Source: Leucobacter muris
GTDB taxonomy: Bacteria; Actinomycetota; Actinomycetes; Actinomycetales; Microbacteriaceae
Direction of reading: 5' to 3'
Length of the DNA stretch: 64,000 nucleotides
Assembly (NCBI RefSeq): GCF_004028235.1
Contig: NZ_CP035037.1
Span: 1,798,001-1,862,000 of the forward strand
The translations under genes and the position numbers were made by a program. Position 1 is the first letter of the stretch. Each line of letters starts with the position of its first letter. Positions 36,313-45,237 of this stretch are shown piece after piece. Below the pieces are notes generated by a model. The model was not told the origin of the DNA, ran no database searches, and was given only the letters and a program-made list of their open reading frames with translations.

Positions 36313-37398
36313 TCAGCGGGGATCCACGCGCAGGATCCGATCGTCGCCGTCGGCCGGCGCGCCCCGGCCGTCGGTGCTGTTCGTGAGCACCCACAGCGAT
36401 CCGTCGGGCGCGACCGCCGCCTCGCGCAGCCGCCCGTAGACGCCCGCGAGGTGCTCGGTCGAGGCCCCGAGATCGCCGAGCGGCACCTCGCGCAGCCGCT
36501 CTCCGCGCAGGTTGGCGATGTACAGGCTGCCGTCGACGACGGCCATGCCGCTCGGGCTCGCCTCCCCCGGCTCCCACTGCTGCACGGGATCGACGAAGCC
36601 GGCCCGGCCCGCGATGCCCTCCACCTCGGGCCAGCCGTAGTTGCCGCCCGCCTCGATCACGTTGAGCTCGTCCCAGGTGTTCTGACCGAACTCCGAGGCG
36701 TAGAGCGCGCCGTCGTCGTCCCAGGCGAGACCCTGCGCGTTGCGGTGTCCGAGGCTGTAGACGTAGGAGCCAGGGAACGGGTTGTCGGCCGGCGCCGCCC
36801 CGTCGGGCGCGAGGCGCAGGATCTTGCCCGCGAGCGACCCCGCGTCCTGCGCGCTCGCGGGGTCGCCCGCGTCGCCCGTGGTCGCGTAGAGCATGCCGTC
36901 AGGCCCGATGGCGATGCGGCCCCCGTTGTGATGGCTCGCCGCCGGGATCCCGTCGAGGATCGTCTCGGCCTCACCGAGGGCCAGGGCGCCCGGCTCCCCC
37001 GCGAGCGGCAGCCGTTCGATGCGGTTCTCGTCGCGCGCGGTGAAGTTGACGTAGAGGTGCTCGTCGTGCACGGCGATGCCGAGCAGCCCGCCTTCCCCGG
37101 CGGGCACGACCCCGTCGATCACCGCCACCTCGCGGCTGCCGCCCTCGGCATCGAGCTCGACGATGCGCGCGGTGTCGCGCTCGCTGACGAGAGGCGTCTC
37201 CCCGTGGAACGCGATGGACCACGGGGCGTCGAGGCCGGTCGCCACGGTCTCCGCGCCCGATGCCGCCTCTGCGCCGGGAGATGCGCCGCCGCCCCGATGC
37301 TCCGCTCCGGGCGTGGTCGTGCAGCCCGCGAGCAGCAGCGCGGCGCCGGCCACGGCGATCCAGCGGGCGCGGCACGGCGCGGGAAGCGTCTCGATCAT
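36313..37398 (-). CDS. PQQ-dependent sugar dehydrogenase-like lipoprotein (GSDH family)
   Basis: 361 residues, secreted beta-propeller. Lipoprotein signal with lipobox ALLLAGC, then TVATGLDAPWSIAFHGETP, PAGEGGLLGIAVHD, SHHNGGRIAIGPDGMLYATTGD and YVYSLGHRNAQGLAWD, all characteristic of the soluble glucose dehydrogenase / aldose sugar dehydrogenase family; SHHNGG supplies the catalytic His. No PQQ synthesis genes are seen, so PQQ use is uncertain, as for many actinobacterial members. The last mnt gene converges on it; 98 bases between them show nothing clear beyond small GC hairpins. Confidence 0.88.
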   Translation of the reverse strand: MIETLPAPCRARWIAVAGAALLLAGCTTTPGAEHRGGGASPGAEAASGAETVATGLDAPWSIAFHGETPLVSERDTARIVELDAEGGSREVAVIDGVVPAGEGGLLGIAVHDEHLYVNFTARDENRIERLPLAGEPGALALGEAETILDGIPAASHHNGGRIAIGPDGMLYATTGDAGDPASAQDAGSLAGKILRLAPDGAAPADNPFPGSYVYSLGHRNAQGLAWDDDGALYASEFGQNTWDELNVIEAGGNYGWPEVEGIAGRAGFVDPVQQWEPGEASPSGMAVVDGSLYIANLRGERLREVPLGDLGASTEHLAGVYGRLREAAVAPDGSLWVLTNSTDGRGAPADGDDRILRVDPR

Positions 37399-37596
37399 GC
37401 TCCCACGGTACGCCCCCGTCGCGGCATCCGCGCTGCGTGCCGGGCGCATCAGCCCCAGCGAGGCCGGGCGCTCCACCGGCGCCGAACCGGTCGGCCTCGC
37501 AAGAGCCGTCGATCGCGGCGAGCGGCGACTAGCACTCGGCTCGGGGTGTTGGCAAGGCCCTGCCGCTGCGCGCCCGCGGCTCGTTACCGTGAGGTC

Positions 37597-38811
37597 ATGG
37601 CTGATTACAGCGAGTACCGGTATCTGATCGTCGGCGGCGGCATGGTCGCCGACAGCGCGGCTCGCGGCATCCGCGAGCTCGACCCCGAGGGGACCATCGG
37701 CATCGTGGCCGAGGAGCAGACGCCTCCGGTGACGCGGCCGGCCCTCTCGAAGAAGCTCTGGACGGATCCCGCTTTCGCCTTCGACGACGTCTGGCTCGAC
37801 ACGGAGGCCGACACGGGTGCGACGAGGCACGCTGGTGAGCGAGCGGTGGAGATCGACCGCGGCGAGCGCGTCGTGCGCACCGAGCACGGCGCCGAGTTCC
37901 GCTACGAGCAGCTGCTGCTCGCCACGGGAGGCAGCCCCGGCACCGCCGGCCTGCCGGACGACGACCGCATCGTGTTCTTCCGCTCCGTCGAGGACTACCG
38001 ACGGCTGCGCGGTCTCGCGGGGGGCGAGCGCCACGTGGCGGTGGTCGGAGGCAGCTTCATCGGCACCGAGCTGGCGGCGGCCCTCGTGCAGAACGACACG
38101 CGCGTCACGCTGGTCTTCCCGGATGAGGTGCTGGGCGGGTCGAAGTTCCCCGCCGAGCTGGCCTCGCGGTTCCAGCGGATGTACGAGCGCGAGGGCGTGA
38201 CCATAGTGTCCGGAGCGAAGGCCGAGGGGGCCGGCTTCGAAGCCGACGGCTCGGTGCGCCTCGCGCTCTCCGACGGCGGCTCCCTGACGTGCGACGCAGT
38301 GGTGGTGGGCGTCGGCGTCACCCCGAACATCGAGCTGGCCCGTGGGGCCGGCCTCGAGACCGACGACGGGGTGCTGGTCGACGACCGGCTGCGCACGAGC
38401 GACCCCCGGGTGTTCGCGGCCGGGGACATCGCCTCCTACCCCGACGAGATCCTGGGCCGGCGCCGCATCGAGCACGTCGACAACGCCACCGAGATGGGGC
38501 ACCAGGCGGGACGCAACCTCGCGGGGGCCGACGAGCCCTACGATCACACGCCCTACTTCTACTCGGTGGTGTTCGGCAACCGCTACGAGGCGGTCGGCAC
38601 CCTCGACCCGTCGCTCGAGACCGTCGAGCAGTGGGACGGAGAGCGGGGCGTCGTCTACTACGTCGACGGCGACCGCGTGGCGGGCGTGCTGCTCTGGAAC
38701 GTCGAGGGCCGGCGCGACGACGCGCGCGACGCGATCGCGAACGCCGACGGCTCTGATCACGACGCGCTGCGCCGCCGCATCCCGACGGAGGACGGCGAGA
38801 CGGAAGACTGA
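37597..38811 (+). CDS. FAD-dependent ferredoxin reductase-like oxidoreductase
   Basis: 404 residues. FAD-binding LIVGGGMVADSAARGI at the N-terminus, TRPALSKKLW, a second Rossmann motif VVGGSFIGTELAAALV for NAD(P)H, and VFAAGDIASYPD near residue 270. The C-terminal domain (DHTPYFYSVVFGNRYEAVG) matches reductases that serve Rieske oxygenases or P450s and also AIF-like proteins. First of three same-strand genes followed by an SDR and a DinB protein; no ferredoxin or oxygenase is adjacent, so the electron acceptor is unknown. GAGGTC precedes the ATG. Confidence 0.9.
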   Translation: MADYSEYRYLIVGGGMVADSAARGIRELDPEGTIGIVAEEQTPPVTRPALSKKLWTDPAFAFDDVWLDTEADTGATRHAGERAVEIDRGERVVRTEHGAEFRYEQLLLATGGSPGTAGLPDDDRIVFFRSVEDYRRLRGLAGGERHVAVVGGSFIGTELAAALVQNDTRVTLVFPDEVLGGSKFPAELASRFQRMYEREGVTIVSGAKAEGAGFEADGSVRLALSDGGSLTCDAVVVGVGVTPNIELARGAGLETDDGVLVDDRLRTSDPRVFAAGDIASYPDEILGRRRIEHVDNATEMGHQAGRNLAGADEPYDHTPYFYSVVFGNRYEAVGTLDPSLETVEQWDGERGVVYYVDGDRVAGVLLWNVEGRRDDARDAIANADGSDHDALRRRIPTEDGETED

Positions 38812-38879
38812 TCGGGGATCCGCCATCCGTATCCGGATGACGGACCGATATCACCACCCGCTGCAGCGGAAGGAGCATC

Positions 38880-39680
38880 ATGGATCTCGGCATCGCGGGG
38901 CGCACGGCCCTCATCACCGGCGGCGACTCGGGCATCGGCTGGAGCACGGCCTCCGAGCTTCTTCGGGAGGGGGCCACGGTCGTGCTGACCGATCGCGATC
39001 CCGAGAAACTGCGCGCGGCCGCGCACGAGCTGGATGCCCCGCCGGACCGGCTGCACGCATTCCCGGCGGATCTCACCCGCCCGTCCGACATCGAGCAGCT
39101 GCACCGCAGCGCGGCGGGCGCCGTCGGGGCCGTCGACACGCTCGTGCACTGCGCCGGGGTGACGGGGGCTCAGGGCAAATTCCACGAGATCGACGACGAG
39201 GGCTGGGTCTCGACGCTCGACGTCGACCTGCTCGCTCCCGTGCGCGTCACCCGCGCCTTCCTCGACGACCTGCGCGCCAGCGGCCGGGGCCGCGTCGTGT
39301 TCGTCGCATCGGAGGACGCCGTGCAGCCGTACGATGACGAGCTGCCCTATTGCGCGGCGAAGGCCGGCGTGCTCGCGCTCGCGAAGGGGCTCTCGCGCAG
39401 CTATGCGGGGCAGGGCCTGCTCGTCAACACCGTCTCCCCCGCCTTCATCCGCACGCCCATGACCGACGCGATGATGGATCGCCGCGCCGAAGAGCTCGGG
39501 GTGACGCGCGACGAGGCGATCCGCTCCTTCCTCGAGGAGGAGCGCCCCTTCCTCGAGCTGAAGCGGCGAGGCACCCCCGAGGAGGTGGCCGCGGTCATCG
39601 CGTTCCTGTGCTCCGACCGCGCCTCCTTCGTGACCGGTTCGAACTATCGAGTGGACGGAGGGTCCGTCGCGACGCTCTGA
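38880..39680 (+). CDS. SDR-family oxidoreductase
   Basis: 266 residues. ITGGDSGIGWSTASELL, LTDRDPEKL (Asp after beta-2, NAD type), HCAGVTGAQG, FVASEDAVQPYDDELPYCAAKAG (Ser, Tyr, Lys), VNTVSPAFIRTPMTD and the end SFVTGSNYRVDGGSVATL. AAGGAG is well placed before ATG 38880. Lies 68 bases after the flavoprotein gene and 25 bases before the DinB gene, so probably one operon. Substrate not determined. Confidence 0.9.
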   Translation: MDLGIAGRTALITGGDSGIGWSTASELLREGATVVLTDRDPEKLRAAAHELDAPPDRLHAFPADLTRPSDIEQLHRSAAGAVGAVDTLVHCAGVTGAQGKFHEIDDEGWVSTLDVDLLAPVRVTRAFLDDLRASGRGRVVFVASEDAVQPYDDELPYCAAKAGVLALAKGLSRSYAGQGLLVNTVSPAFIRTPMTDAMMDRRAEELGVTRDEAIRSFLEEERPFLELKRRGTPEEVAAVIAFLCSDRASFVTGSNYRVDGGSVATL

Positions 39681-39705
39681 GCGGAGCCAGCGACGGCAGC
39701 ACGAC

Positions 39706-40218
39706 ATGAACGCCATCGACATCCTGATCGACCTGGCCCGGCGGCCGAAGGATTCCGCCGAGGCCCTGCGCATCTCCCTCACGCCGGGCCTGCTGAACGC
39801 CCACCCGCACCACGACAACTCCGTGGCCTGGCTGCTGTGGCACGCCGCCCGCGAACTCGACGAGCAGCTCGCCGCGCTCTCCGGCCGCGAAGCGGTGTGG
39901 TCGTCGGATGGCTTCGACCGGCGCTTCGGCCTCGAGCTCGGCCCGCACGAGATGGGGTACGGGCACACGGCGGAGCAGGCGCGCGCCGTCGTCGTCGAGG
40001 ATCCCGAGCTGCTGCTCGAGCATCTCGCAGCCGTGGTCGACGCGCAGGTGGAGTACCTGCGATCGCTCGACGAATCCGCGCTCGACGAGGTCATCGACGA
40101 GCAGTGGGACCCGCCCGTGACCCGCGCCTCACGGCTCGTGAGCATCTCGGTCGACGCGGCCGAGCACGTGGCGCAGGCGGCCTATATCGCCGGCATGGAG
40201 CCCGGAGCGTTCGAGTAG
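39706..40218 (+). CDS. DinB-like / mycothiol-dependent transferase-type protein
   Basis: 170 residues, four-helix bundle DinB family. The metal-binding His pattern is visible: HHDNSVAWLLWHAARELDEQL in the first half and DAAEHVAQAAYIAGM near the C-terminus. In actinobacteria many such proteins use mycothiol as a cosubstrate, which this organism can make (mshC). Specific substrate unknown; the flavoprotein and SDR upstream suggest an oxidative or detoxification context. Confidence 0.8.
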   Translation: MNAIDILIDLARRPKDSAEALRISLTPGLLNAHPHHDNSVAWLLWHAARELDEQLAALSGREAVWSSDGFDRRFGLELGPHEMGYGHTAEQARAVVVEDPELLLEHLAAVVDAQVEYLRSLDESALDEVIDEQWDPPVTRASRLVSISVDAAEHVAQAAYIAGMEPGAFE

Positions 40219-40256
40219 GCGGTCGGAGGCGCACCCTTCCACCCATGGGAGGCGGC

Positions 40257-40916
40257 CTAGTGCTCGCCCTTCCGAGGCGGCAGCATGCCGTGCTCGATGC
40301 CCCACCGCACCGCCTGGGATCGGCGTTCGACGCCCATCTTGCGATAGGCCGAACGGATGTACGATTTGAGCGAGTTCAGGCTCAGATACAGCGACGCCGC
40401 GATCTCCGGGTTCGTGTGCCCCTGGGTGATCAGCGCGACGACCTCCGCCTCGCGCACGCTCAGCCCCTCTTCCCTGCCGGGCCACGAACTCTGCGGTTCG
40501 GCGAGGCGGACGGCGGCGGGCCTCTCCCGGGGCGCTGCGGCGCCGGGCGCGCCCCCCCGGCCTGCGATCCGCTCGAGCGAGGCCACGAGCTCGGCCGCGG
40601 GCAGCGACTTGTCGAGGTACTCGACTCCGCTCGCCTCCCCGTCGCCCTCGGTCGCCGCCTCTCTGGCGTTCCAGGCGTACACGACGACGGTGCCCGTCGC
40701 CGGATCCGCGACCAGCTCGCCGAGGTTCCGCTGCTCATCGAGGGTTCGGCCGAAGGTGTCGTAGAGGGTGAGATCCACCCGCCGCCCCGAGATGGAGCGG
40801 ATGTCCTCCTCCACCACTCGCACCCGGTCGTCGAAAGGCTCGAGCATGGCGCGCAGGCCCGCCACGACCACCTCGTAGTCGTTGAGCAGACGCAGGCGCA
40901 GGGGCTCGGTGTTCAC
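40257..40916 (-). CDS. LuxR-family response regulator (NarL-like)
   Basis: 219 residues. The N-terminal ~115 residues resemble a receiver domain: Asp in DLTLYDTFG is at the phosphorylation position and Lys in YLDKSLPA at the conserved Lys position, but the first acidic pair is weak (LLNDYEVVV), so phosphorylation is uncertain. A C-terminal LuxR helix-turn-helix is clear: LSVREAEVVALITQGHTNPE then SLNSLKSYIRSAYRKMGV. No sensor kinase gene is adjacent. GTG 40916 has no ribosome site and an ideal -10 is placed for a leaderless message. Confidence 0.9.
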   Translation of the reverse strand: MNTEPLRLRLLNDYEVVVAGLRAMLEPFDDRVRVVEEDIRSISGRRVDLTLYDTFGRTLDEQRNLGELVADPATGTVVVYAWNAREAATEGDGEASGVEYLDKSLPAAELVASLERIAGRGGAPGAAAPRERPAAVRLAEPQSSWPGREEGLSVREAEVVALITQGHTNPEIAASLYLSLNSLKSYIRSAYRKMGVERRSQAVRWGIEHGMLPPRKGEH

Positions 40917-40922
40917 GTAACG

Positions 40923-40928
40923 AGTATA
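40923..40928 (-). promoter_or_regulatory. -10 element for a leaderless luxR transcript
   Basis: TATACT on the minus strand, 6 bases before GTG 40916, which fits transcription starting at the G of the start codon. No clear -35 is seen. The same geometry (good -10 about 6-10 bases from the start, no ribosome site) occurs at 14445, 28978 and 52699. Confidence 0.65.
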
Positions 40929-41168
40929 GGCGCGACTGGCCCGCGACCGGCCGGATCCGCGCCCCGCCGGAGACCCGCGAGACGGCGGTTCGACGCCGAA
41001 TCCTAGTTGTCTCGAGCCGCCGAGAACACACCCCCAGGGGTGGTGCCCCCGTCGCTACAGTTTCCCCGGGAAGCACGCCCCCCTTCCCACTCCACCCGGG
41101 CCGATGGCCGTTCGCCGGGAATGGCGCGCCCGCGACAGGAGTCGTTCGGCATCGACCCGAAGGCAGCA

Positions 41169-41489
41169 TTGGGAACACTCATCTACGGCAGGACGCAGGA
41201 GTACCACTTCGACGACCGCACCCTCGAGCACCTGCGGGTCGTGATCGTCACGAGGGTGCGGAGGAACGAGTCCTTCTTCCTCACCTGGACCGCGCACCAG
41301 CACCAACGCGCGGTCACGACGACGCTCTGGATCTCGGCCTCGATCCCCATCGTCTTCCACTTCTCCGACGGAGAGCGCGTGCCGCTCTCGCGGGAGTGGT
41401 TGCAGCGGCTCACGAAGTCGTCGTACTCGAGCCGGGGGCTCGTGCTCACCCCCGAGCACGCGGGATGGGAGCCTCACGACTCGAAGTAG
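41169..41489 (+). CDS. DUF7882-type small protein (Microbacteriaceae family)
   Basis: 106 residues from TTG 41169, chosen because GAAGG lies 5 bases upstream and because homologues known to me begin MGTLIYG; here it reads LGTLIYGRTQEYHFDDRTLEHLRVVIVTRV. The middle has FFLTWTAHQHQRAVTTTLWIS and the end SREWLQRLTKSSYSSRGLVL, the family pattern. It is a compact beta-rich cytoplasmic protein of unknown role, apparently confined to Microbacteriaceae and relatives. The 252 bases upstream contain no other gene; they hold a degenerate copy of the palindromic element near 40963-41003. Confidence 0.75.
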   Translation: MGTLIYGRTQEYHFDDRTLEHLRVVIVTRVRRNESFFLTWTAHQHQRAVTTTLWISASIPIVFHFSDGERVPLSREWLQRLTKSSYSSRGLVLTPEHAGWEPHDSK

Positions 41490-41528
41490 CCCGGTCTCGC
41501 GGCCGCCGAGCCCGGTGCGCGGCCGCCG

Positions 41529-42812
41529 CTACTCGGCCTCGACGACTCCGCACCAGGAGGCCAGGAACAGCGCCATCGACTTCGTGCACCTGCGCACCGA
41601 CTCGATGCTCACGCGCTCGTCGTAGCCGTGGATGTTCTCCGAGACGGGGCCGTAGACGAGCGTCGGCATGCCGCCGTAGTTCACGAAGACCCGGCCGTCG
41701 AGGTATCCGGGCGTGGTGAAGCTCGTGAGTTCGCGCGAGAACGCAGCGCGGTGCGTCTGCTCGAGCAGCGCCTCCGCCTCCCCGCCCGGCTCGAGCACAT
41801 AGCCCTCGGCGTAGAAACCGTCGGGCGTGAGCCGCACCTCGAACGAGCGGCCTCCCTCGGCGCGCTGCGAGGCGTCCTCCACGCAGCGCACGATCTCACT
41901 CCACGCGTCGTCGGCGGTCGTGCCCGGATAGGTGGCGACGCGCACCCGCAGCTCGCACCAGGCCGGCACGCTCGACGGCCAGTCGCCGCCCCGGATGCCG
42001 CCCACGTTGAAGTTGATGGGGTGATCCAGATCCTCGAAATAGCGGTGCTCGCCCTTCTCGGCGTTCCAGCGCTCCTCGAGCTCGCGCAGCGCGCCGATGA
42101 CCTCGTAGGCGGCGTCGATCGCGTTGAAGCCGTTCGCCATCTCCCTGGGGTGGGTGGGATCCCCGCTCACGCGAGCGGTGAACCACAGCACCCCCACGTT
42201 GGCCCGCACGAGCGCATCCTCCTCCGGCTCCGAGATGATGACGGCGTCGGCCGTGTAGCCGCGCAGCAGGGCGGCCAGCGAGCCGTTGCCGGTGCACTCC
42301 TCTTCGACGACCGACTGCAGGTGGACCCGACCCGTGAGTTCGAGGCCGGCGCGGCGGACCGCGTCGAACGCGAACAGGTTCGAGACGAGGCCGGCCTTCA
42401 TATCTCCGGCGCCGCGTCCGTACATCCAGCCGTCGCGGATCTCGGCGTCCCACGGCGAGCGCGACCACTCGGCCTCGGGCCCCTCCGGCACGACGTCGAT
42501 GTGCCCGTTGAGGATCAGCGACCTCCCGCCGTCGCGAGCGGGACTATAGGTGCCGACGACGTTCGTCATGCTGCGGTAGTCGACCGTGCACTTGCCGAAG
42601 CCCGGGTGCGCGCGCAGCTCGGGCGAGTCGATCGCCCAGCGGTCGATCTCCAGCCCGAGGCCCCGCATCTGCTGCTCGACCAGATCCTGGGCGGGCTCCT
42701 CGCCCTCGCGCAGCGACGGCGAGGCGACGAGCTCAGCGGTTCTCGCGAGCTGCTCGTCGAACCGCGCGTCCACGGCGGCGAGGATCCGGTCGGCGATTTC
42801 GTGGGGGATCAT
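41529..42812 (-). CDS. ArgE/DapE-like M20 deacylase
   Basis: 427 residues. Two-zinc amidohydrolase: LNGHIDVVPEGPE (first His/Asp), YGRGAGDMKAGLVS, SVVEEECTGNGSLAA (catalytic Glu pair), SEPEEDA, and the C-terminal GPVSENIHGYDERV with the last His. Unlike the M20 gene at 13052 it is closest to acetylornithine deacetylase/succinyl-diaminopimelate desuccinylase-type proteins that act on N-acyl or N-carbamoyl amino acids. The pucR gene lies just upstream on the same strand, and direct repeats sit in its promoter region, so induction by PucR is plausible. Confidence 0.9.
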   Translation of the reverse strand: MIPHEIADRILAAVDARFDEQLARTAELVASPSLREGEEPAQDLVEQQMRGLGLEIDRWAIDSPELRAHPGFGKCTVDYRSMTNVVGTYSPARDGGRSLILNGHIDVVPEGPEAEWSRSPWDAEIRDGWMYGRGAGDMKAGLVSNLFAFDAVRRAGLELTGRVHLQSVVEEECTGNGSLAALLRGYTADAVIISEPEEDALVRANVGVLWFTARVSGDPTHPREMANGFNAIDAAYEVIGALRELEERWNAEKGEHRYFEDLDHPINFNVGGIRGGDWPSSVPAWCELRVRVATYPGTTADDAWSEIVRCVEDASQRAEGGRSFEVRLTPDGFYAEGYVLEPGGEAEALLEQTHRAAFSRELTSFTTPGYLDGRVFVNYGGMPTLVYGPVSENIHGYDERVSIESVRRCTKSMALFLASWCGVVEAE

Positions 42813-42909
42813 GCTGCTTCCTCTCGGCGGCCGCGAGGCCGGATCACTGCGGCACGGCGCGGGTGCGTTGCCCGGGCGCTCCGTTCGCGGCCGGCGATTT
42901 CGAGCCTAT

Positions 42910-42940
42910 GTGTCGAGATGCATCGCCGAGGTGTCGAGAT
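42910..42940. promoter_or_regulatory. Direct repeat GTGTCGAGAT upstream of the deacylase gene
   Basis: Two identical decamers GTGTCGAGAT at 42910-42919 and 42931-42940, starts exactly 21 bases apart (two helical turns), in the 156-base gap between pucR and the deacylase start. Spacing and place fit a dimeric activator, possibly PucR itself. No experiment or consensus supports this yet. Confidence 0.4.
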
Positions 42941-42968
42941 CACACCGATTCAGAGCCCCGAGTGGTGA

Positions 42969-44087
42969 TCACAACACCGCGGGGTCAGTTGGCAGCAGCA
43001 GGAGCGCGATCGCGGCGTCCCTCGGCCGCGTCACGTCGAGCCCGGTCAGCGCCTCGAACGCGCGCAGCCGCTTGAACACCGTGTTGCGGTGCAGGAAGAG
43101 CCGATCCGCGGTCTCCTGCACCGATCCGCTGCGCATGAAGACGTGCAGGGTCTCCGAGAACCTCTGCCGTTCGTCGGAGGTGGCGCGCCGCCAGTCACCG
43201 AGTAACTCGTGCTCGAAACCCTCGACCGCTTCCCGCACTCGCTCGCGCATGAGCGGCGCGAACCCGTCTCGCAGGGTCACGGTCCTGCCGGGCTCCGCGA
43301 CGCGCAGAACATCGCGGGCCAACGAGGCGGCCCGCGCGAGGGTTCCGAGGCCCGCGACCCTGGCGATGTGGACGCCCGCGAGCCCACGCGAAGCGAGCGG
43401 CCAGTCGGCGACGCCGCGCCTGCGCCGGAACAGGTGCAGCAGATCGCCGTCCTCGTACGTCAGGGCCCCCTGCTCCGAGAGGGGGGCGCGCACCGCCTCC
43501 GGAACCTCGGCGGTCTTCGCGGTGATCAGCTCGTAGGTCTCGTCGCGTTCAAGACCGAGCACCTCGGCCGCGCCGCGCACGTCGGCCTCGTCTGATCCGC
43601 CCGCGAACAGGCGGGCCAGCGCCCGCTCGCGCGCCGTGCGGTGGAACTGGGCCATGATCTGCGTCTCATCGATGAACGCGGCCTGCACCTCCGTCGCGTA
43701 GCGCTCGACGACGTTGAGCACGCGCTCGCCGTTCGAGACGAGCTCCCCGACGAGGTCCGGCTCAGCGGCCCGGTGCAGCGCGCGCCAGAGCAGCCGGAAG
43801 TTGATTCTGACCCCCTCGGTGAACTGGTCGATGCGGATCCCCTGGCGCGCCCGCCGTCTGCCGAGGGAGCCGGGGAAATCGGAGGCCGCGGCCTCGCCGT
43901 CATCGGCCGATAGCCGCTCCAGGAAGAGATCGAACGCCTGCAGTGCGGTGCGTTCGAGATCGTCGCGCGGCACCGGGCCGCCGGAGTAGCCGTCGAGGTC
44001 GGCGAGCTCCTCCATGAAGTCGCCGAGCAGCGTCGGGATGTCCCGTCGCACCCGTTCGAGCAGATTCAGCCAGGTCGATTCGCCCAT
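42969..44087 (-). CDS. PucR-family transcriptional regulator
   Basis: 372 residues. An N-terminal all-helical sensory region (residues about 1-160), a middle segment like the degenerate GGDEF of PucR/CdaR proteins (about 165-280), and a C-terminal helix-turn-helix: RFSETLHVFMRSGSVQETADRLFLHRNTVFKRL, where the LFLHRNTVFKRL core is diagnostic. PucR/CdaR proteins usually activate catabolic operons for purines, amino acids or sugar acids. The neighbouring ArgE/DapE-like gene is the natural target candidate. Confidence 0.9.
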   Translation of the reverse strand: MGESTWLNLLERVRRDIPTLLGDFMEELADLDGYSGGPVPRDDLERTALQAFDLFLERLSADDGEAAASDFPGSLGRRRARQGIRIDQFTEGVRINFRLLWRALHRAAEPDLVGELVSNGERVLNVVERYATEVQAAFIDETQIMAQFHRTARERALARLFAGGSDEADVRGAAEVLGLERDETYELITAKTAEVPEAVRAPLSEQGALTYEDGDLLHLFRRRRGVADWPLASRGLAGVHIARVAGLGTLARAASLARDVLRVAEPGRTVTLRDGFAPLMRERVREAVEGFEHELLGDWRRATSDERQRFSETLHVFMRSGSVQETADRLFLHRNTVFKRLRAFEALTGLDVTRPRDAAIALLLLPTDPAVL

Positions 44088-44173
44088 CCCCCCATTGTCG
44101 CCGCTCGAGGGCGCGTTCGCCGGTGGGCCCGAGTTCGGACCGCGCGTGGCCTCCGAGGGCCGGATCGTCTGGG

Positions 44174-45106
44174 CTACTCGGCCCGCTGCTCCCGATCGGC
44201 CGGGGCCTCGGCCTGCCGCGGAGCCTCGCCGGAGTCGCCGCGCTCGCCGTACTCGCCGTACTCGCCGGCAGCCCAGCTCGCGAGCAGCCGCATCCGCTCC
44301 GCGGAGGGCGAGCCGGGCTCCGCCGCATAGACGGTGATCGACAGTCCCGGTTCGGATTCCATGTTCATACCCTCATAGGCGAGCGTCATCTCCCCCACGA
44401 TGTCGTGGTCGAAGGTCTTGAACCCGGCGCCGTGGTGGCGCACGTCGTGAGCGCCCCAGCGCGTGCGGAACTCGGCGCTGCGCGTCGACAGCTCGCCGAT
44501 CAGGTCGTGCAGCTCCTTGTTGTGCGGATCCCGCGCCGCCTCGGTGCGCAGGATCGCGACCGTCACGTCGGCGAACATCTTCCAATCCGGATAGAACGCG
44601 AAGGCTCGCTCGTCGAGGAACGTGAACCGCGCGATGTTCGGCGGCCGGCCCGGCATGTCGAAGGTGTGCCGGTAGAACGCGCGGGCCAGCCGGTTGGCGG
44701 CCAGGATGTCCATGCGGCCGTTGCGCACGAACGCCGGCCCGTCGCTCACCGCGTCGAGGATCCACTGCAGGCTCCGATGCGGCGCCCAGCTCTTCGGATT
44801 GCGGCGGCGGGGCGGCCGCGCCACCGGGCTCGCGGCGTGGGCGAGGTCGAAGAGGTGAGCGTGCTCGGCATCGTCGAGGCGCAGCGCCCGCGCGATCGCG
44901 TCCAGCACCTCCGGCGAGGCTCCGGCGATCGCACCGCGCTCGATGCGGGTGTAGTACTCGACGCTGACGCCGGCGAGGGCCGCCACCTCGCTGCGACGCA
45001 GCCCCGGCACACGGCGATTCGACCCCTCGGGCAGACCGACCTCCCGGGGCGTGACCCGAGCGCGGCGGGTGGCCAGGAAGCGCTTCACCTCGGCGCGATT
45101 GTCCAT
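44174..45106 (-). CDS. Helix-turn-helix regulator with MmyB-like ligand-binding domain
   Basis: 310 residues. N-terminal HTH with the XRE-like segment VPGLRRSEVAALAGVSVEYYTRIERG (family motif RRxEVAxLAGVSxxYYxRLE), then an MmyB-like domain (about residues 105-275) that in actinobacterial homologues binds a fatty-acid-type ligand. The C-terminal ~25 residues are Gly/Glu-rich with GEYGEYGERGDSGE. Divergent from the alcohol dehydrogenase operon with 131 bases between, and in this family the divergent SDR/oxidoreductase gene is commonly the target. Confidence 0.9.
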   Translation of the reverse strand: MDNRAEVKRFLATRRARVTPREVGLPEGSNRRVPGLRRSEVAALAGVSVEYYTRIERGAIAGASPEVLDAIARALRLDDAEHAHLFDLAHAASPVARPPRRRNPKSWAPHRSLQWILDAVSDGPAFVRNGRMDILAANRLARAFYRHTFDMPGRPPNIARFTFLDERAFAFYPDWKMFADVTVAILRTEAARDPHNKELHDLIGELSTRSAEFRTRWGAHDVRHHGAGFKTFDHDIVGEMTLAYEGMNMESEPGLSITVYAAEPGSPSAERMRLLASWAAGEYGEYGERGDSGEAPRQAEAPADREQRAE

Positions 45107-45237
45107 ACCACCACGATAGGGCGCCGACCCGCGCGGAAGGAGGCCCTGGCAGTGCCTCCCTCGACGGGGTCTCCCTCTTTCGGCCGATTCGTGGTGTGGT
45201 AGACGGGTACCCTTCGCCAGCACACCAAGGAGCACAC

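Noticed and set aside
40963-41003. Third copy of the interspersed palindrome
   Set aside because: Only partial similarity and no long perfect inverted repeat; kept as a degenerate trace and not annotated as a copy.
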